Both the position numbers and the translations under genes were made by a program. Below are positions 17,046 through 25,161 of a stretch of 64,000 nt of DNA, in pieces. The notes beneath the pieces are model-generated. The model did no database searches and was not told the DNA's origin. It worked only from the letters and a program-made list of their open reading frames with translations. The DNA comes from Solidesulfovibrio carbinoliphilus subsp. oakridgensis (GTDB lineage: Bacteria > Desulfobacterota > Desulfovibrionia > Desulfovibrionales > Desulfovibrionaceae): the NCBI RefSeq assembly GCF_000177215.2, contig NZ_CM001368.1, positions 1,860,001-1,924,000 on the forward strand, written 5' to 3'. How positions within the stretch are numbered: position 1 is the first letter of the stretch; each line of letters opens with the position of its first letter.

Positions 17046-18521
17046 ATGCTTGAGGCCCTGCCGCTTGTTCCCCTCCTGGCCGCCCTGCTCGTCCTGGCCC
17101 TTCCGGCCGACGGGCCGCGCCGGGCCGTCTTGATCCTGACCGCCCTGACCCACGCCGCCCTGGTCGCGGCCACCTTCGTCTGGCCCCCGGCTCCGGCCTA
17201 CGGCGGACTCCTGGAGCTCGACGCCCCGGGCCAGCTGTTCCTGGCCCTGGCCAGCGTCCTCTTTCTGGCCGCCTCGGTCTACGCCGCCGGGTATCTGCGC
17301 CACGAAGGGGCCGGTCCCAAGCGCGACTTCCAGGACGGCGCGGCCTTTGTGAACGCCCCGGAGCGCATCTTCACCATGTGCCTGTGCTTTTTCCTGGCCG
17401 CCATGACCGTGGTCTGCGCCACGCGCAACCTGTCGGTCCTCTGGGTCGGCATCGAGGCCACTACGCTTTCGAGCGCCCCGCTCATCTACTTCCACCGCCA
17501 CCGCCGGTCGCTGGAGGCCACCTGGAAGTATCTGGTCATCTGCTCGGTCGGCATCGCCCTGGCGCTCCTTGGCAACATCCTTTTTTCCGTCGCCTTCTAC
17601 GATCCGGCCAGTCCGCTGGCCTCCATGAACCTCTCCGGCATGCTCCCCCGGGCGGCTCTCGCCGCCAAGCCCTGGCTGCGGGCCGCCTTCATCTTCGTCC
17701 TGGTCGGCTACGGCTCGAAAATGGGCCTGGCTCCCATGCACAACTGGCTGCCCGACGCCCACAGCCAGTCGCCTTCCCTGGTCTCGGCCCTGCTCTCCGG
17801 CGCGCTTTTGAACTGCGCCTTCCTCGGCATCCTGCGGGCCAACCAGGTCCTTTGCGCCGCGGACATGGGCGCCTTTAGCGGGGAGCTCCTCATCCTGTTC
17901 GGGCTTATTTCCATGGCCACGGCCGCCGTGTTCGTGGTCGGCCAGGGCGACTACAAGCGGCTGCTGGCCTATTCGAGCGTGGAGCACATGGGCATCCTGG
18001 CCCTTGGCGTCGGCGTCGGCGGCGGCGCGGCCTTCGGGGCCATGCTCCACGCGGTCAACCACTCCCTGACCAAGGGCGCGCTCTTTCTCCTGTCCGGCAA
18101 CATCCTGGCCGTGTACCACACCCGGTCCTGCCACGACGCCAGAGGCGTCGCCCAGGCCCTGCCCGTCACGGCCGCCCTGTGGATGGCCGGGTTCCTGGCC
18201 ATCTGCGGCTCGCCGCCGTTCGGCATCTTCGTCAGCGAGCTGACGATCCTCAAAACCATGCTCACGACCGGGCACGTGGCCGCCGCCATCGGCTACCTCG
18301 TTTTATTGGCCGTCATCTTCGTCGGCATGTCCGTGCCGGTGGCCCGCATGGTCCAGGGGCCCCTGCCCCCGGCCACGGCCCGGCCCGGCCGCGAGGGCCT
18401 GCTCGCCGTGGCCCCCCCCCTGGCCCTTTTGGCCGCCACCCTGGCCCTTGGCCTCTATCTGCCCAGGGCCCTCACCGCATTTCTGCACCAGGCGGCCGCC
18501 GCCGTGGCCATGGGAGGCTAG
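17046..18521 (+). CDS. Second proton-pumping subunit of Ehr-type complex, HyfF-like
   Basis: A 491-residue antiporter-like protein of the NuoL/M/N family with about 14 hydrophobic segments. Channel landmarks are LWVGIEATTLSSAPLIY (TM5 Glu), GYGSKMGLAPMHNWLPDAHS (Lys and His) and LLAYSSVEHMGILALG. The frame extends far upstream, but the ATG at 17046 matches the family N-terminus and follows the HyfE-like stop by five bases. A complex with two such pump subunits is expected to conserve energy at more than one site. Confidence 0.92.
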   Translation: MLEALPLVPLLAALLVLALPADGPRRAVLILTALTHAALVAATFVWPPAPAYGGLLELDAPGQLFLALASVLFLAASVYAAGYLRHEGAGPKRDFQDGAAFVNAPERIFTMCLCFFLAAMTVVCATRNLSVLWVGIEATTLSSAPLIYFHRHRRSLEATWKYLVICSVGIALALLGNILFSVAFYDPASPLASMNLSGMLPRAALAAKPWLRAAFIFVLVGYGSKMGLAPMHNWLPDAHSQSPSLVSALLSGALLNCAFLGILRANQVLCAADMGAFSGELLILFGLISMATAAVFVVGQGDYKRLLAYSSVEHMGILALGVGVGGGAAFGAMLHAVNHSLTKGALFLLSGNILAVYHTRSCHDARGVAQALPVTAALWMAGFLAICGSPPFGIFVSELTILKTMLTTGHVAAAIGYLVLLAVIFVGMSVPVARMVQGPLPPATARPGREGLLAVAPPLALLAATLALGLYLPRALTAFLHQAAAAVAMGG

Positions 18522-18524
18522 GCC

Positions 18525-20009
18525 ATGGAATTTTCCCACCACACCGGTCTGGCCCTGGCCGACGTGCCGGTCCTGGCCCTTGAGGATTTTCGCCGGCTGC
18601 TCCTGTCCCGCGTGGCCGACGGCTGGCGCGTGCTGGCCCTTTTCGGGCTGCCGGCCGGGGGTGGCGCGGCCGGTCTGGCCGCCGTCTGCGGCCGCGACCA
18701 CGACGGCCGGCTGGCCTTTTGCCGCACCGCCCCGCTCGACCGCTACCCCTCGCTCACCCCGGACTGCCCCCAGTGCCACTGGTTCGAGCGGGAACTCTAC
18801 GAGCAGTGGGGCATCCTGCCGGACGGCCACCCCTGGCTCAAACCCATCCGCTTCACCACGCCGCCCGGGGCCGGCCGGCCGCGCCCGGCCCCGGGCGTGA
18901 CCGACTACTTCCAGGTCCGGGGCGAGGAGGTCCACGAGGTGGCCGTGGGACCGGTCCATGCCGGCATCATCGAGCCCGGCCACTTCCGGTTCCAGTGCTT
19001 CGGCGAGGAGGTCTTCCACCTGGAAATCAGCCTCGGGTTCCAGCACCGGGGCATCGAGGCCATGCTCGCCGGCGGCCCGGACCCGCGCACCGTGCACTTC
19101 ATGGAAACCGCCGCCGGCGACACGTCCATCGGCCATTCCCTGGCCCACGCCGCGGTCATCGAGGCCCTCTCCGGCCGGACCGCGCCCCCGCGCGGCCGGG
19201 CCATCGGCCGGGCGGCCCTGGAACTCGAACGCCTGGCCAACCACACTGGCGACCTCGGGGCCCTGGCCGGGGACGTCGGCTTTTTGCCGACACTCTCCTA
19301 CTGCGGCCGGATCCGGGGCGATTTTTTGAACATGACCGCCCTTTTGTGCGGCAACCGGTTCGGCCGGGGGCTGGTGCGGCCGGGCGGCACGGCCTTTGAC
19401 GTGGACACCGGCCTCCTGCGGGTCCTCGCCGGCCGCCTGGAGGCCGCCCGACGGGCCGCTTTCGGGGCCGCCGAGCTTCTTTTCGCCTCCTCCACGGTCC
19501 TGGCCCGGTTCGAGGGCACGGGCAAACTCACCGCCGAAAAGGCCCTGGACCTGGGCCTGGTCGGGCCGCCGGCCCGGGCCTGCGGCCTGGCCCGCGACGC
19601 CAGGCGGACCTTTCCCCAGCCCGGGGCCGGGGCCAGGGACATCGCCCTCTCGCTCCACGATTTCGGCGACGTCTACGCCCGGGGACTGGTACGCCGCCTG
19701 GAAATGGAGGCCTCCCTCGACTTCCTGGACGGGCTCCTGGCCGACCTGCCGGACGGTCCGACCCGGGAGCTTTTGCCCGGGCGCCTGCCGCCCGGCCGCC
19801 TGGCCGTGGGTCTGATCGAAGGCTGGCGCGGGGAAATCCGCCACGTGGCCGTGACCGGCCCGGACGGGCGCTTTCTGGCCTACAAGATCATCGACCCGTC
19901 CTTTCACAACTGGTTCGGCCTGGCCCAGGCCCTGCGCGGCCAGCAGATTTCGGATTTTCCGCTGTGCAACAAGAGCTTCAACCTCTCGTACTGCGGCCAC
20001 GACCTGTAG
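18525..20009 (+). CDS. Large catalytic-type subunit of Ehr complex (HyfG/NuoCD-like) lacking NiFe ligands
   Basis: A 494-residue fusion of a NuoC-like domain (residues about 1-115, with WFERELYEQWGILPDGHP) and a NuoD/HycE-like large-subunit domain. In NiFe hydrogenases of group 4 the metal is held by two CxxC motifs. Here the N-terminal motif position reads ETAAGDT (residues 194-200), with Ala197 and Thr200 where cysteines belong. The C-terminal one reads FNLSYCGHDL (485-494), keeping only C490. Three of four ligands are therefore missing and hydrogenase activity is not expected. This is the hallmark of energy-converting hydrogenase-related (Ehr) complexes. The true electron acceptor is unknown. 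Confidence 0.9.
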   Translation: MEFSHHTGLALADVPVLALEDFRRLLLSRVADGWRVLALFGLPAGGGAAGLAAVCGRDHDGRLAFCRTAPLDRYPSLTPDCPQCHWFERELYEQWGILPDGHPWLKPIRFTTPPGAGRPRPAPGVTDYFQVRGEEVHEVAVGPVHAGIIEPGHFRFQCFGEEVFHLEISLGFQHRGIEAMLAGGPDPRTVHFMETAAGDTSIGHSLAHAAVIEALSGRTAPPRGRAIGRAALELERLANHTGDLGALAGDVGFLPTLSYCGRIRGDFLNMTALLCGNRFGRGLVRPGGTAFDVDTGLLRVLAGRLEAARRAAFGAAELLFASSTVLARFEGTGKLTAEKALDLGLVGPPARACGLARDARRTFPQPGAGARDIALSLHDFGDVYARGLVRRLEMEASLDFLDGLLADLPDGPTRELLPGRLPPGRLAVGLIEGWRGEIRHVAVTGPDGRFLAYKIIDPSFHNWFGLAQALRGQQISDFPLCNKSFNLSYCGHDL

Positions 20010-20019
20010 GGAAACGCCC

Positions 20020-20781
20020 ATGCTCCATATTCTCGCCGAACGTCTGCGCCAGGGCCGGCGGACCGTCGCCTTCCCGAAAAACGTGCCCGACCTGCCGCCG
20101 CGCTTCCGGGGCCTGCCCGTGCTCTCGCCCGGACCCTGCGCCACGGACTGCGCCTCCTGCGCCGGCACCTGCCCGACCGGGGCCCTCGGCGCGGACGAGG
20201 CCGGCCTCTTCCTCGATCTCGGCAAGTGCATCTTCTGCGGCACCTGCGCCACGGCCTGCCCGGCCGGCCGGGTGGCCTTCAGCCAGGACCACCGGCTGGC
20301 CTCCGACACCCGCGAGGGCCTGGTCCTGCGCCCGGGCACCCGCCCCCACGTCTCACCGCTCGACCCGGCCCGCCGCCGGCTCTTCGCCCGGTCGCTCAAA
20401 CTCCGGCAGGTCAGCGCCGGCGGTTGCAACGCCTGCGAGGCCGACCTCAACGTGCTGACCACCGTCGTCTTCGACCTCGGCCGCTTCGGCATCGATTTCG
20501 TGGCCTCGCCGCGCCACGCCGACGGCGTGGCCGTGACCGGCCCGGTGACCGTCAATATGCTGGCCGCCACCCGCGCCACCTTCGACGCCGTGCCCGACCC
20601 GCGCGTCGCCATCGCGGTCGGGGCCTGCGCCATCTCGGGCGGCGTCTTTGCCGGGAGCCCCGAGACCACGGGCGGAGCCACGCCGCACCTGCCGGTCGAT
20701 CTCTTCATCCCCGGCTGTCCGCCCCATCCCCTGACCATCCTCGACGGCCTGCTGTCCCTGCTCGGCATCCCCACGCCCTGA
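20020..20781 (+). CDS. Fused ferredoxin / small subunit of Ehr complex (HyfH-HyfI-like)
   Basis: A 253-residue iron-sulfur protein. The N-terminal part has two [4Fe-4S] motifs: C40, C44, C47, C51 and C70, C73, C76, C80, each ending in Cys-Pro. This is the job usually done by separate HyfH/NuoI. From about residue 125 it is a NuoB/HyfI-like small subunit with all four ligands for the proximal cluster: C136, C139 (GGCNACE), C203 (GACAISGG) and C233 (PGCPPHP). The electron path is therefore intact even though the large subunit has lost its NiFe site. It closes the operon and is followed by a terminator. Confidence 0.9.
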   Translation: MLHILAERLRQGRRTVAFPKNVPDLPPRFRGLPVLSPGPCATDCASCAGTCPTGALGADEAGLFLDLGKCIFCGTCATACPAGRVAFSQDHRLASDTREGLVLRPGTRPHVSPLDPARRRLFARSLKLRQVSAGGCNACEADLNVLTTVVFDLGRFGIDFVASPRHADGVAVTGPVTVNMLAATRATFDAVPDPRVAIAVGACAISGGVFAGSPETTGGATPHLPVDLFIPGCPPHPLTILDGLLSLLGIPTP

Positions 20782-20783
20782 AG

Positions 20784-20828
20784 CCCGGTCCGGCCGGCCA
20801 AATACCCGCTCGGACCGGGGTCTTTCTT
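20784..20828 (+). terminator. Rho-independent-type terminator after the Ehr operon
   Basis: CCCGGTCCG (20784-20792) pairs perfectly with CGGACCGGG (20811-20819) across an 18-base loop and is followed by TCTTTCTT. It lies three bases after the last stop codon of the operon. Confidence 0.65.
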
Positions 20829-20919
20829 GCGCCGGCCGGGCAAAATGTGCACAATGCCCCATCACGCGGCATCCGCCTCGCCGCTTCGTGTCCACCGGAA
20901 CCACTGCCAAGGAGTCCCC

Positions 20920-21471
20920 ATGCCCAAAGCCACGGATTTCACGCTCTTTAGCGGCGGCGCCCAGGGCGCCGAAGCCGAGTTCGGACGCCAGGCCGAGCTC
21001 CACGGCGTCCAGGAAATCAACTACACCTTCGAGGGCCACCGCATCGAGCGCACGCGCGGCATCCGCGTCCTGACCCAGGAGGAACTGGCCAAAAAGGACG
21101 TGAGCCTGACCTACGTCTCCAAACTCCTGTCGCGCAAATTCTCCAACGGCCCCCAGATCCGCATGGTCCTTCGCACCATCATGCACCAGATCGACGCGGG
21201 CCTGGAAATCTTCGTGGTCGGCACCATCCAGGACGACGGCACGGTCAAGGGCGGCACGGGCTGGGGCGCGGAGTTCGCCAAGATCTGCAACAAGCCGCTT
21301 TTCGTCTTCTGCCAGGAAAAAGCCGGCTGGTTCACCTGGGAAAACGACGCCTGGGCCCCCGCTTCCGGGCCGACCATCACCCACTCCCACTTCACGGGCA
21401 CCGGCACCCGGTTCCTGGAAGACTCGGGCAAGGCGGCCATCGCCGCCCTGTACGAACGGTCGTTCGGGTAG
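20920..21471 (+). CDS. SLOG-like (Rossmann-type nucleotide-binding) protein of unknown function
   Basis: A 183-residue cytoplasmic protein. FSGGAQGAEAEFGRQAE near the N-terminus resembles the SGGxxGAD-type start of YspA/DprA/LOG-like SLOG proteins. GGTGWGAEFAKICNKPLFVF in the second half resembles the glycine-rich nucleotide or nucleotide-sugar binding element. No catalytic function can be assigned. I took the ATG at 20920, preceded by AAGGAG, rather than upstream in-frame ATGs in the leader. It converges on the aminotransferase-fold gene, with the repeat/hairpin array between them. Confidence 0.72.
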   Translation: MPKATDFTLFSGGAQGAEAEFGRQAELHGVQEINYTFEGHRIERTRGIRVLTQEELAKKDVSLTYVSKLLSRKFSNGPQIRMVLRTIMHQIDAGLEIFVVGTIQDDGTVKGGTGWGAEFAKICNKPLFVFCQEKAGWFTWENDAWAPASGPTITHSHFTGTGTRFLEDSGKAAIAALYERSFG

Positions 21472-21473
21472 AG

Positions 21474-21640
21474 GAGAGAAGAGAAAAGATGCCTCCGGCG
21501 GCCGGGGGGGATCATCCCCCCCGGACCCCCTGGAAGGGGAAACGACGAAGGGCGGTCCCATCATGGCGACCGCCCTTCGTCGTTTCCCGGGTCGGGTGGG
21601 TCCGGGAGGGGGTGACCCCCTCCCGGCCGCCGGAGGCATC
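21474..21640. repeat. Paired dispersed repeat, copy C, around a unique hairpin
   Basis: Two inverted copies of the repeat (core GCCTCCGGCGGCC near 21491; GGCCGCCGGAGGC ending near 21637) follow the two convergent genes, each in the orientation expected after its own stop codon. They enclose a separate long inverted repeat listed on its own. Confidence 0.85.
21537..21588. terminator. Perfect 21-bp inverted repeat between convergent genes
   Basis: The left arm at 21537-21557 and right arm at 21568-21588 are perfectly complementary over 21 bases with a 10-base loop (CCATCATGGC). There is no T-run on either strand, so it is at most a bidirectional block or Rho-assisted terminator and RNA-stabilising hairpin. 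Confidence 0.6.
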
Positions 21641-21648
21641 TTCCCTTC

Positions 21649-22770
21649 CTAACGGCCGAATCCGTCGAGGACCGTGAAGAACCGGGCCGCGTCCGAGGCG
21701 TCGTTGTAGAAGTGCGGCGAGAGCCGGATGCGGCCGGCCCGAAGCGACGTGGCCACGTGGGCGGCGTTTAAGTGCGCGAAGAGCCCGGGCGCGTCCGGGT
21801 GCTCGAAGGCCAGGATGCCGGACCGTTCGGAAGGAGTAAGCGGCGAGGCCACCCGCAGGCCCCGGTCGGCCAGGCCGGCGGCCAGGATATCGGCCACGGC
21901 CCAGATCCGGTTCCGGACCTCCCCGGTCCCCACTTCCTCGAACAGCGACAAGGACGCCCCAAGGGCGCTGATGCCGGCGATGTCCTGGGTGCCGGACTCG
22001 AACCGGCCGGGCCCTTCCTTGGGGCGGTACGTCTCGCCGAGGTTCTCCTCGTCCCGCATGGACCGCCAGCCGGCCATGACCGGGCCCAAGGCCGCGTCGC
22101 CCGCGGCCGAGGCGTAGAAAAGCCCCAGGCCCATGGGGCCGAGCTGCCACTTGTGGCAGCCGGCGGCCAGGAAATCCGCGCCAAGGGCCGTGACGTCCGT
22201 GGGCAGTGCCCCGAAGCTCTGGATGGCGTCCAGGCAGAATAGGGCCCCGTGCTCCCGGCAAAGCGCGGCCAGCTCCCCGGCCGGCAGGGCCACGCCCGTG
22301 GTCCAGTCCACGGTCGAGGCCACAACCAGCCGGCAGCCGGGCACCAGCCGCCGGGCCGCGTCCAGATCCAGCCGGCCGCCCCACTTGGGCAGCTCCACCA
22401 CCGTCACGCCGCGCCCGGCCAGGCTGTCGAAGGGAAAACGCAGGGTCGGAAAATCCGGCCAGGTGACCCCCACCCGGTCGCCCGGCCGCCAGTCGATCCC
22501 GGCCGCGACCAGCCCCAGGCCGTGGGAGGTGTTGCCGGTAAAGGCCAGCCGGTCCGGCGTGGTGCCAAGGAGCCGGGCGGCCCGGGCCCGGGCGTCGGCC
22601 ACGGCCGCGAGCCATTTGAAGTAGTCGGCCGAAGCCCGCAGGCACCGGTCCTCGAAGACCGCCTGCCCGGCCAGACAGGCCCGGCGCGGCATGGGTGAGA
22701 CAGCCGCATGGTTGAAAAAGGCCGGCCCGGCCGTCACCGGAAACTCCTCGCGTACGCGATCGCTGTCCAT
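21649..22770 (-). CDS. Aminotransferase class V-fold PLP enzyme
   Basis: A 373-residue PLP-dependent protein of the class V (NifS/CsdA/kynureninase-like) superfamily: FFNHAAVSPMP at the start, FTGNTSHGLGLVAAG, FCLDAIQSFGALPTDV (PLP-ring Asp and Gln) and ADFLAAGCHKWQLGPMGLGLFY, in which the lysine of CHKW is the Schiff-base residue. No catalytic cysteine loop of a cysteine desulfurase is obvious, so desulfurase activity is unlikely; the substrate is unknown. Two adjacent ATGs follow AAGGAGG; the second (22770) gives better spacing, the first would be 22773. It lies alone, convergent with the SLOG-like gene. Confidence 0.84.
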   Translation of the reverse strand: MDSDRVREEFPVTAGPAFFNHAAVSPMPRRACLAGQAVFEDRCLRASADYFKWLAAVADARARAARLLGTTPDRLAFTGNTSHGLGLVAAGIDWRPGDRVGVTWPDFPTLRFPFDSLAGRGVTVVELPKWGGRLDLDAARRLVPGCRLVVASTVDWTTGVALPAGELAALCREHGALFCLDAIQSFGALPTDVTALGADFLAAGCHKWQLGPMGLGLFYASAAGDAALGPVMAGWRSMRDEENLGETYRPKEGPGRFESGTQDIAGISALGASLSLFEEVGTGEVRNRIWAVADILAAGLADRGLRVASPLTPSERSGILAFEHPDAPGLFAHLNAAHVATSLRAGRIRLSPHFYNDASDAARFFTVLDGFGR

Positions 22771-22863
22771 CATGCCTCCTTGCGCGGTCGGGGGCACACC
22801 GCCGCCGCGTCGGCTCCTGGATAAAGGGGAAGGCGGCCCGGGGCAACCGCCGGCCCGCCCTTC

Positions 22864-22900
22864 AAAAAAAACCGGGAAGCCATGGACCATGGCTTCCCGG
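22864..22900 (-). terminator. Strong Rho-independent terminator of the second chemoreceptor gene
   Basis: CCGGGAAGCCATGG and its exact complement form a 14-base stem at 22872-22900 (one central base). On the minus strand it is followed by eight U (22871-22864). It lies 25 bases downstream of the chemoreceptor stop. Confidence 0.9.
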
Positions 22901-22925
22901 CAGGGAGAAGGGGGGCTTGGCCGGG

Positions 22926-24956
22926 TTAGAACCGTTCGAAATCGTCGTCCTTGTCTTCCAGGTCGATGCCGACGCCGCCGGCCGGCGCCTTGGCCGGGGC
23001 CGGGCGGACGATCCGGGCGGCGGGCCGGCGGGCGCCTGCGGCCGGCAGGGCCTTGACCAGCCGGGTCTGGCGCCGGACCGCGCCGTCCACCCGGAAAAAG
23101 GCCATGGTGCTCTGGAGCTGTTCGGCCTGGCTGGAGAGTTCCTCGGAGGTGGAGGCCATTTCCTCGGAAGCCGAGGCGTTTTGCTGCACCACCTGGTCGA
23201 GCTGCTGGATGGCCCGGTTGATCTGGTCGGCTCCGGAGTTCTGCTCCTGGCTCGCGGCCGCGATTTCCTGGACCAGATCGGCCGTGCGCTGGATGTCGGG
23301 CACCATCTTGGTCAGCATGGTGCCGGCCCGCTCGGCCACCCGGACGCTGGAGGAGGACAGTTCCGAGATCTCGGCCGCGGCCGAGCCGCTGCGCTCGGCC
23401 AGCTTCCTGACCTCGGCCGCGACCACGGCGAAGCCCTTGCCGTGCTCCCCGGCCCGGGCCGCCTCGATGGCGGCGTTTAAGGCCAAGAGGTTGGTCTGGC
23501 GGGCGATTTCCTCGATGATGGAGATCTTTTCCGCGATGTTTTTCATGGCGGAGACGGCCGAAACCACGGCCTCGCCGCCCTCGCGGGCGTCCTGGGCGGC
23601 CTTGACGGCAATGGACTGGGTCTGCTGGGCGTTTTCGGCGTTCTGCTTGATGTTCGAGCTCATCTCCTCCATGGACGAGGAGATCTCCTCCACGCTGGCC
23701 GCCTGTTCGGTGGCGCCCTGCGACATGCTCTGGGCCGAGGCGGACAGCTCTTCCGAGCCCGAAGCCACGTTCTCCGAGGCCGACTGGACCTCGGCCACCA
23801 CCTCGCGCAGCTTGCCGACCATTTCGTTGAGCGACCCGGCCAGCACGCCTATTTCGTCTTTCTGGTCGATGTCGAGCAGGCGGGTGAAATCGCCCTCGGC
23901 CATGGCCTTGGCAAAGGTCACGCCCTTGATGACCGGGCCGGTGATGGCCTTGGTCAGCAGGAAGGCGATGACGATGCCGATCAAAAGCGCCACGGCCAGG
24001 CCGCCGATCATGACCGAGGAGGCCGCGGACAGGCTGGCGACCGCGTTGTTGGCAATGTTCTGGGTGGCGTCCAGGGCCGCCTTGGCCGTTTCCTCGGCCG
24101 CGTCCTGCACGGCGTTGGCCGATTCGATCCGCTTGGCGTTCAAGTCCTGGATGGCCCGGAAGTTGTCCAGGAAATCGAGCAGGGCCTGGCGGTATTTCTG
24201 GGAGGCGTCCTTGATGCCGGCCAGTTGGCGCAGGTTGGCCTCGCCCTTGGTCTTGGCCCGCAGCGTGTCCACGGCCTGGTCCAGGGCGGTGAATCCCTTG
24301 ATGGCCTCCTCGACCTGGCGCGGATCGCGGAAGAGCTGGCCCCGGTAGTTGCCGATCCGGATGGCCGTGCCCGCGTTGAGGATGACGCCGACGTCCTCGA
24401 CCTTGTCGGCCCGGTCCTTGAGCGCCTCGGTGGGCGCCCCCTTGGCGATATCCTCTTCGAGCTGCTTGTTCTGGTTTTCCTGATAGGCGCTGCAGTTCTT
24501 GACGAACTCTCCGGCGGCCACGTCCAGGGTCCGCCGCACGCCGCCGATGGCTTCCATGCGGGCGGCGGTCTCGATGACGAGCTTTTCGTATTCCGTGGTC
24601 TTGGCCTGGGCCTTGGCCACATCCTCGCGCAGCTTCACGAGTCCCGGGTACTTGTCCGAATGGGCCTTGGCCTCGGCCAGGGCCTTTTTGAGGTCGCCCA
24701 GGTTGCGCATGCCGGCTTCGTATTGTTTCTTGTCTTCGGAATAGCCGTAGCTGCGCATTTCCATCATGGTCTGCAAGGCGGCCCGCTCGATGCTGTTGGC
24801 AATGGCCATTTCAGGAACGAATTCCATGGCCAGCCGGGTGGACTGCACTTCCACGCCGTGCATGTTGACGACCGCCATGCCGCCGAGCGCGCAGGCGATA
24901 AGGATCAACAGACCGAAACCGATGCTGATCTTGACACCAAGTTTCAAATTTTTCAC
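22926..24956 (-). CDS. Methyl-accepting chemotaxis protein with periplasmic four-helix-type domain
   Basis: A 676-residue chemoreceptor: TM1 at about residues 9-30, a helical periplasmic sensor of about 275 residues ([21 protein letters not shown] suggests a long helical bundle of the HBM/4HB type), TM2 at about 308-330, HAMP, then the signalling domain with tip [20 protein letters not shown]. The extreme C-terminus ends DDFERF, matching the x-aromatic-x-x-aromatic pattern of the CheR/CheB-binding pentapeptide (as in NWETF). This suggests a fully adaptable receptor. It is monocistronic, with its own candidate promoter and a strong terminator. Confidence 0.93.
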   Translation of the reverse strand: MKNLKLGVKISIGFGLLILIACALGGMAVVNMHGVEVQSTRLAMEFVPEMAIANSIERAALQTMMEMRSYGYSEDKKQYEAGMRNLGDLKKALAEAKAHSDKYPGLVKLREDVAKAQAKTTEYEKLVIETAARMEAIGGVRRTLDVAAGEFVKNCSAYQENQNKQLEEDIAKGAPTEALKDRADKVEDVGVILNAGTAIRIGNYRGQLFRDPRQVEEAIKGFTALDQAVDTLRAKTKGEANLRQLAGIKDASQKYRQALLDFLDNFRAIQDLNAKRIESANAVQDAAEETAKAALDATQNIANNAVASLSAASSVMIGGLAVALLIGIVIAFLLTKAITGPVIKGVTFAKAMAEGDFTRLLDIDQKDEIGVLAGSLNEMVGKLREVVAEVQSASENVASGSEELSASAQSMSQGATEQAASVEEISSSMEEMSSNIKQNAENAQQTQSIAVKAAQDAREGGEAVVSAVSAMKNIAEKISIIEEIARQTNLLALNAAIEAARAGEHGKGFAVVAAEVRKLAERSGSAAAEISELSSSSVRVAERAGTMLTKMVPDIQRTADLVQEIAAASQEQNSGADQINRAIQQLDQVVQQNASASEEMASTSEELSSQAEQLQSTMAFFRVDGAVRRQTRLVKALPAAGARRPAARIVRPAPAKAPAGGVGIDLEDKDDDFERF

Positions 24957-25057
24957 AGACGGCCCCCCCTCGAGCGTCGCTGTTCCAGGCCGTCTCCCCC
25001 GGGGAGCGCGGCCTTTGCGGGCATGCTGGCATGCAACGTCACTTTCCCTACAAGTGG

Positions 25058-25085
25058 CTTATTTCCATCTGTCTTGCAATGTAAA
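25058..25085 (-). promoter_or_regulatory. Possible promoter of the second chemoreceptor gene
   Basis: On the minus strand TTTACA (25085-25080) and AATAAG (25063-25058) are separated by 16 bases, about 100 bases upstream of the start codon. Matches to sigma-70 hexamers are 5/6 and 4/6. I saw no sigma-28 flagellar-type promoter. Confidence 0.38.
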
Positions 25086-25161
25086 GATAGCGGTTTCCCA
25101 ATGCCCGGTGGACCGCCCCGGCCTTTTCCCGTAGAAGCGCAACCATCGGAGGTGCGGGGAC

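Noticed and set aside
13481-20781. The operon considered as a true hydrogenase-4 or formate hydrogenlyase
   Set aside because: Three of four NiFe-binding cysteines are missing in the large subunit, and no formate dehydrogenase or maturation genes are adjacent.
21649-22770. Class V enzyme considered as a cysteine desulfurase
   Set aside because: No catalytic cysteine loop is seen and there is no iron-sulfur assembly neighbour.
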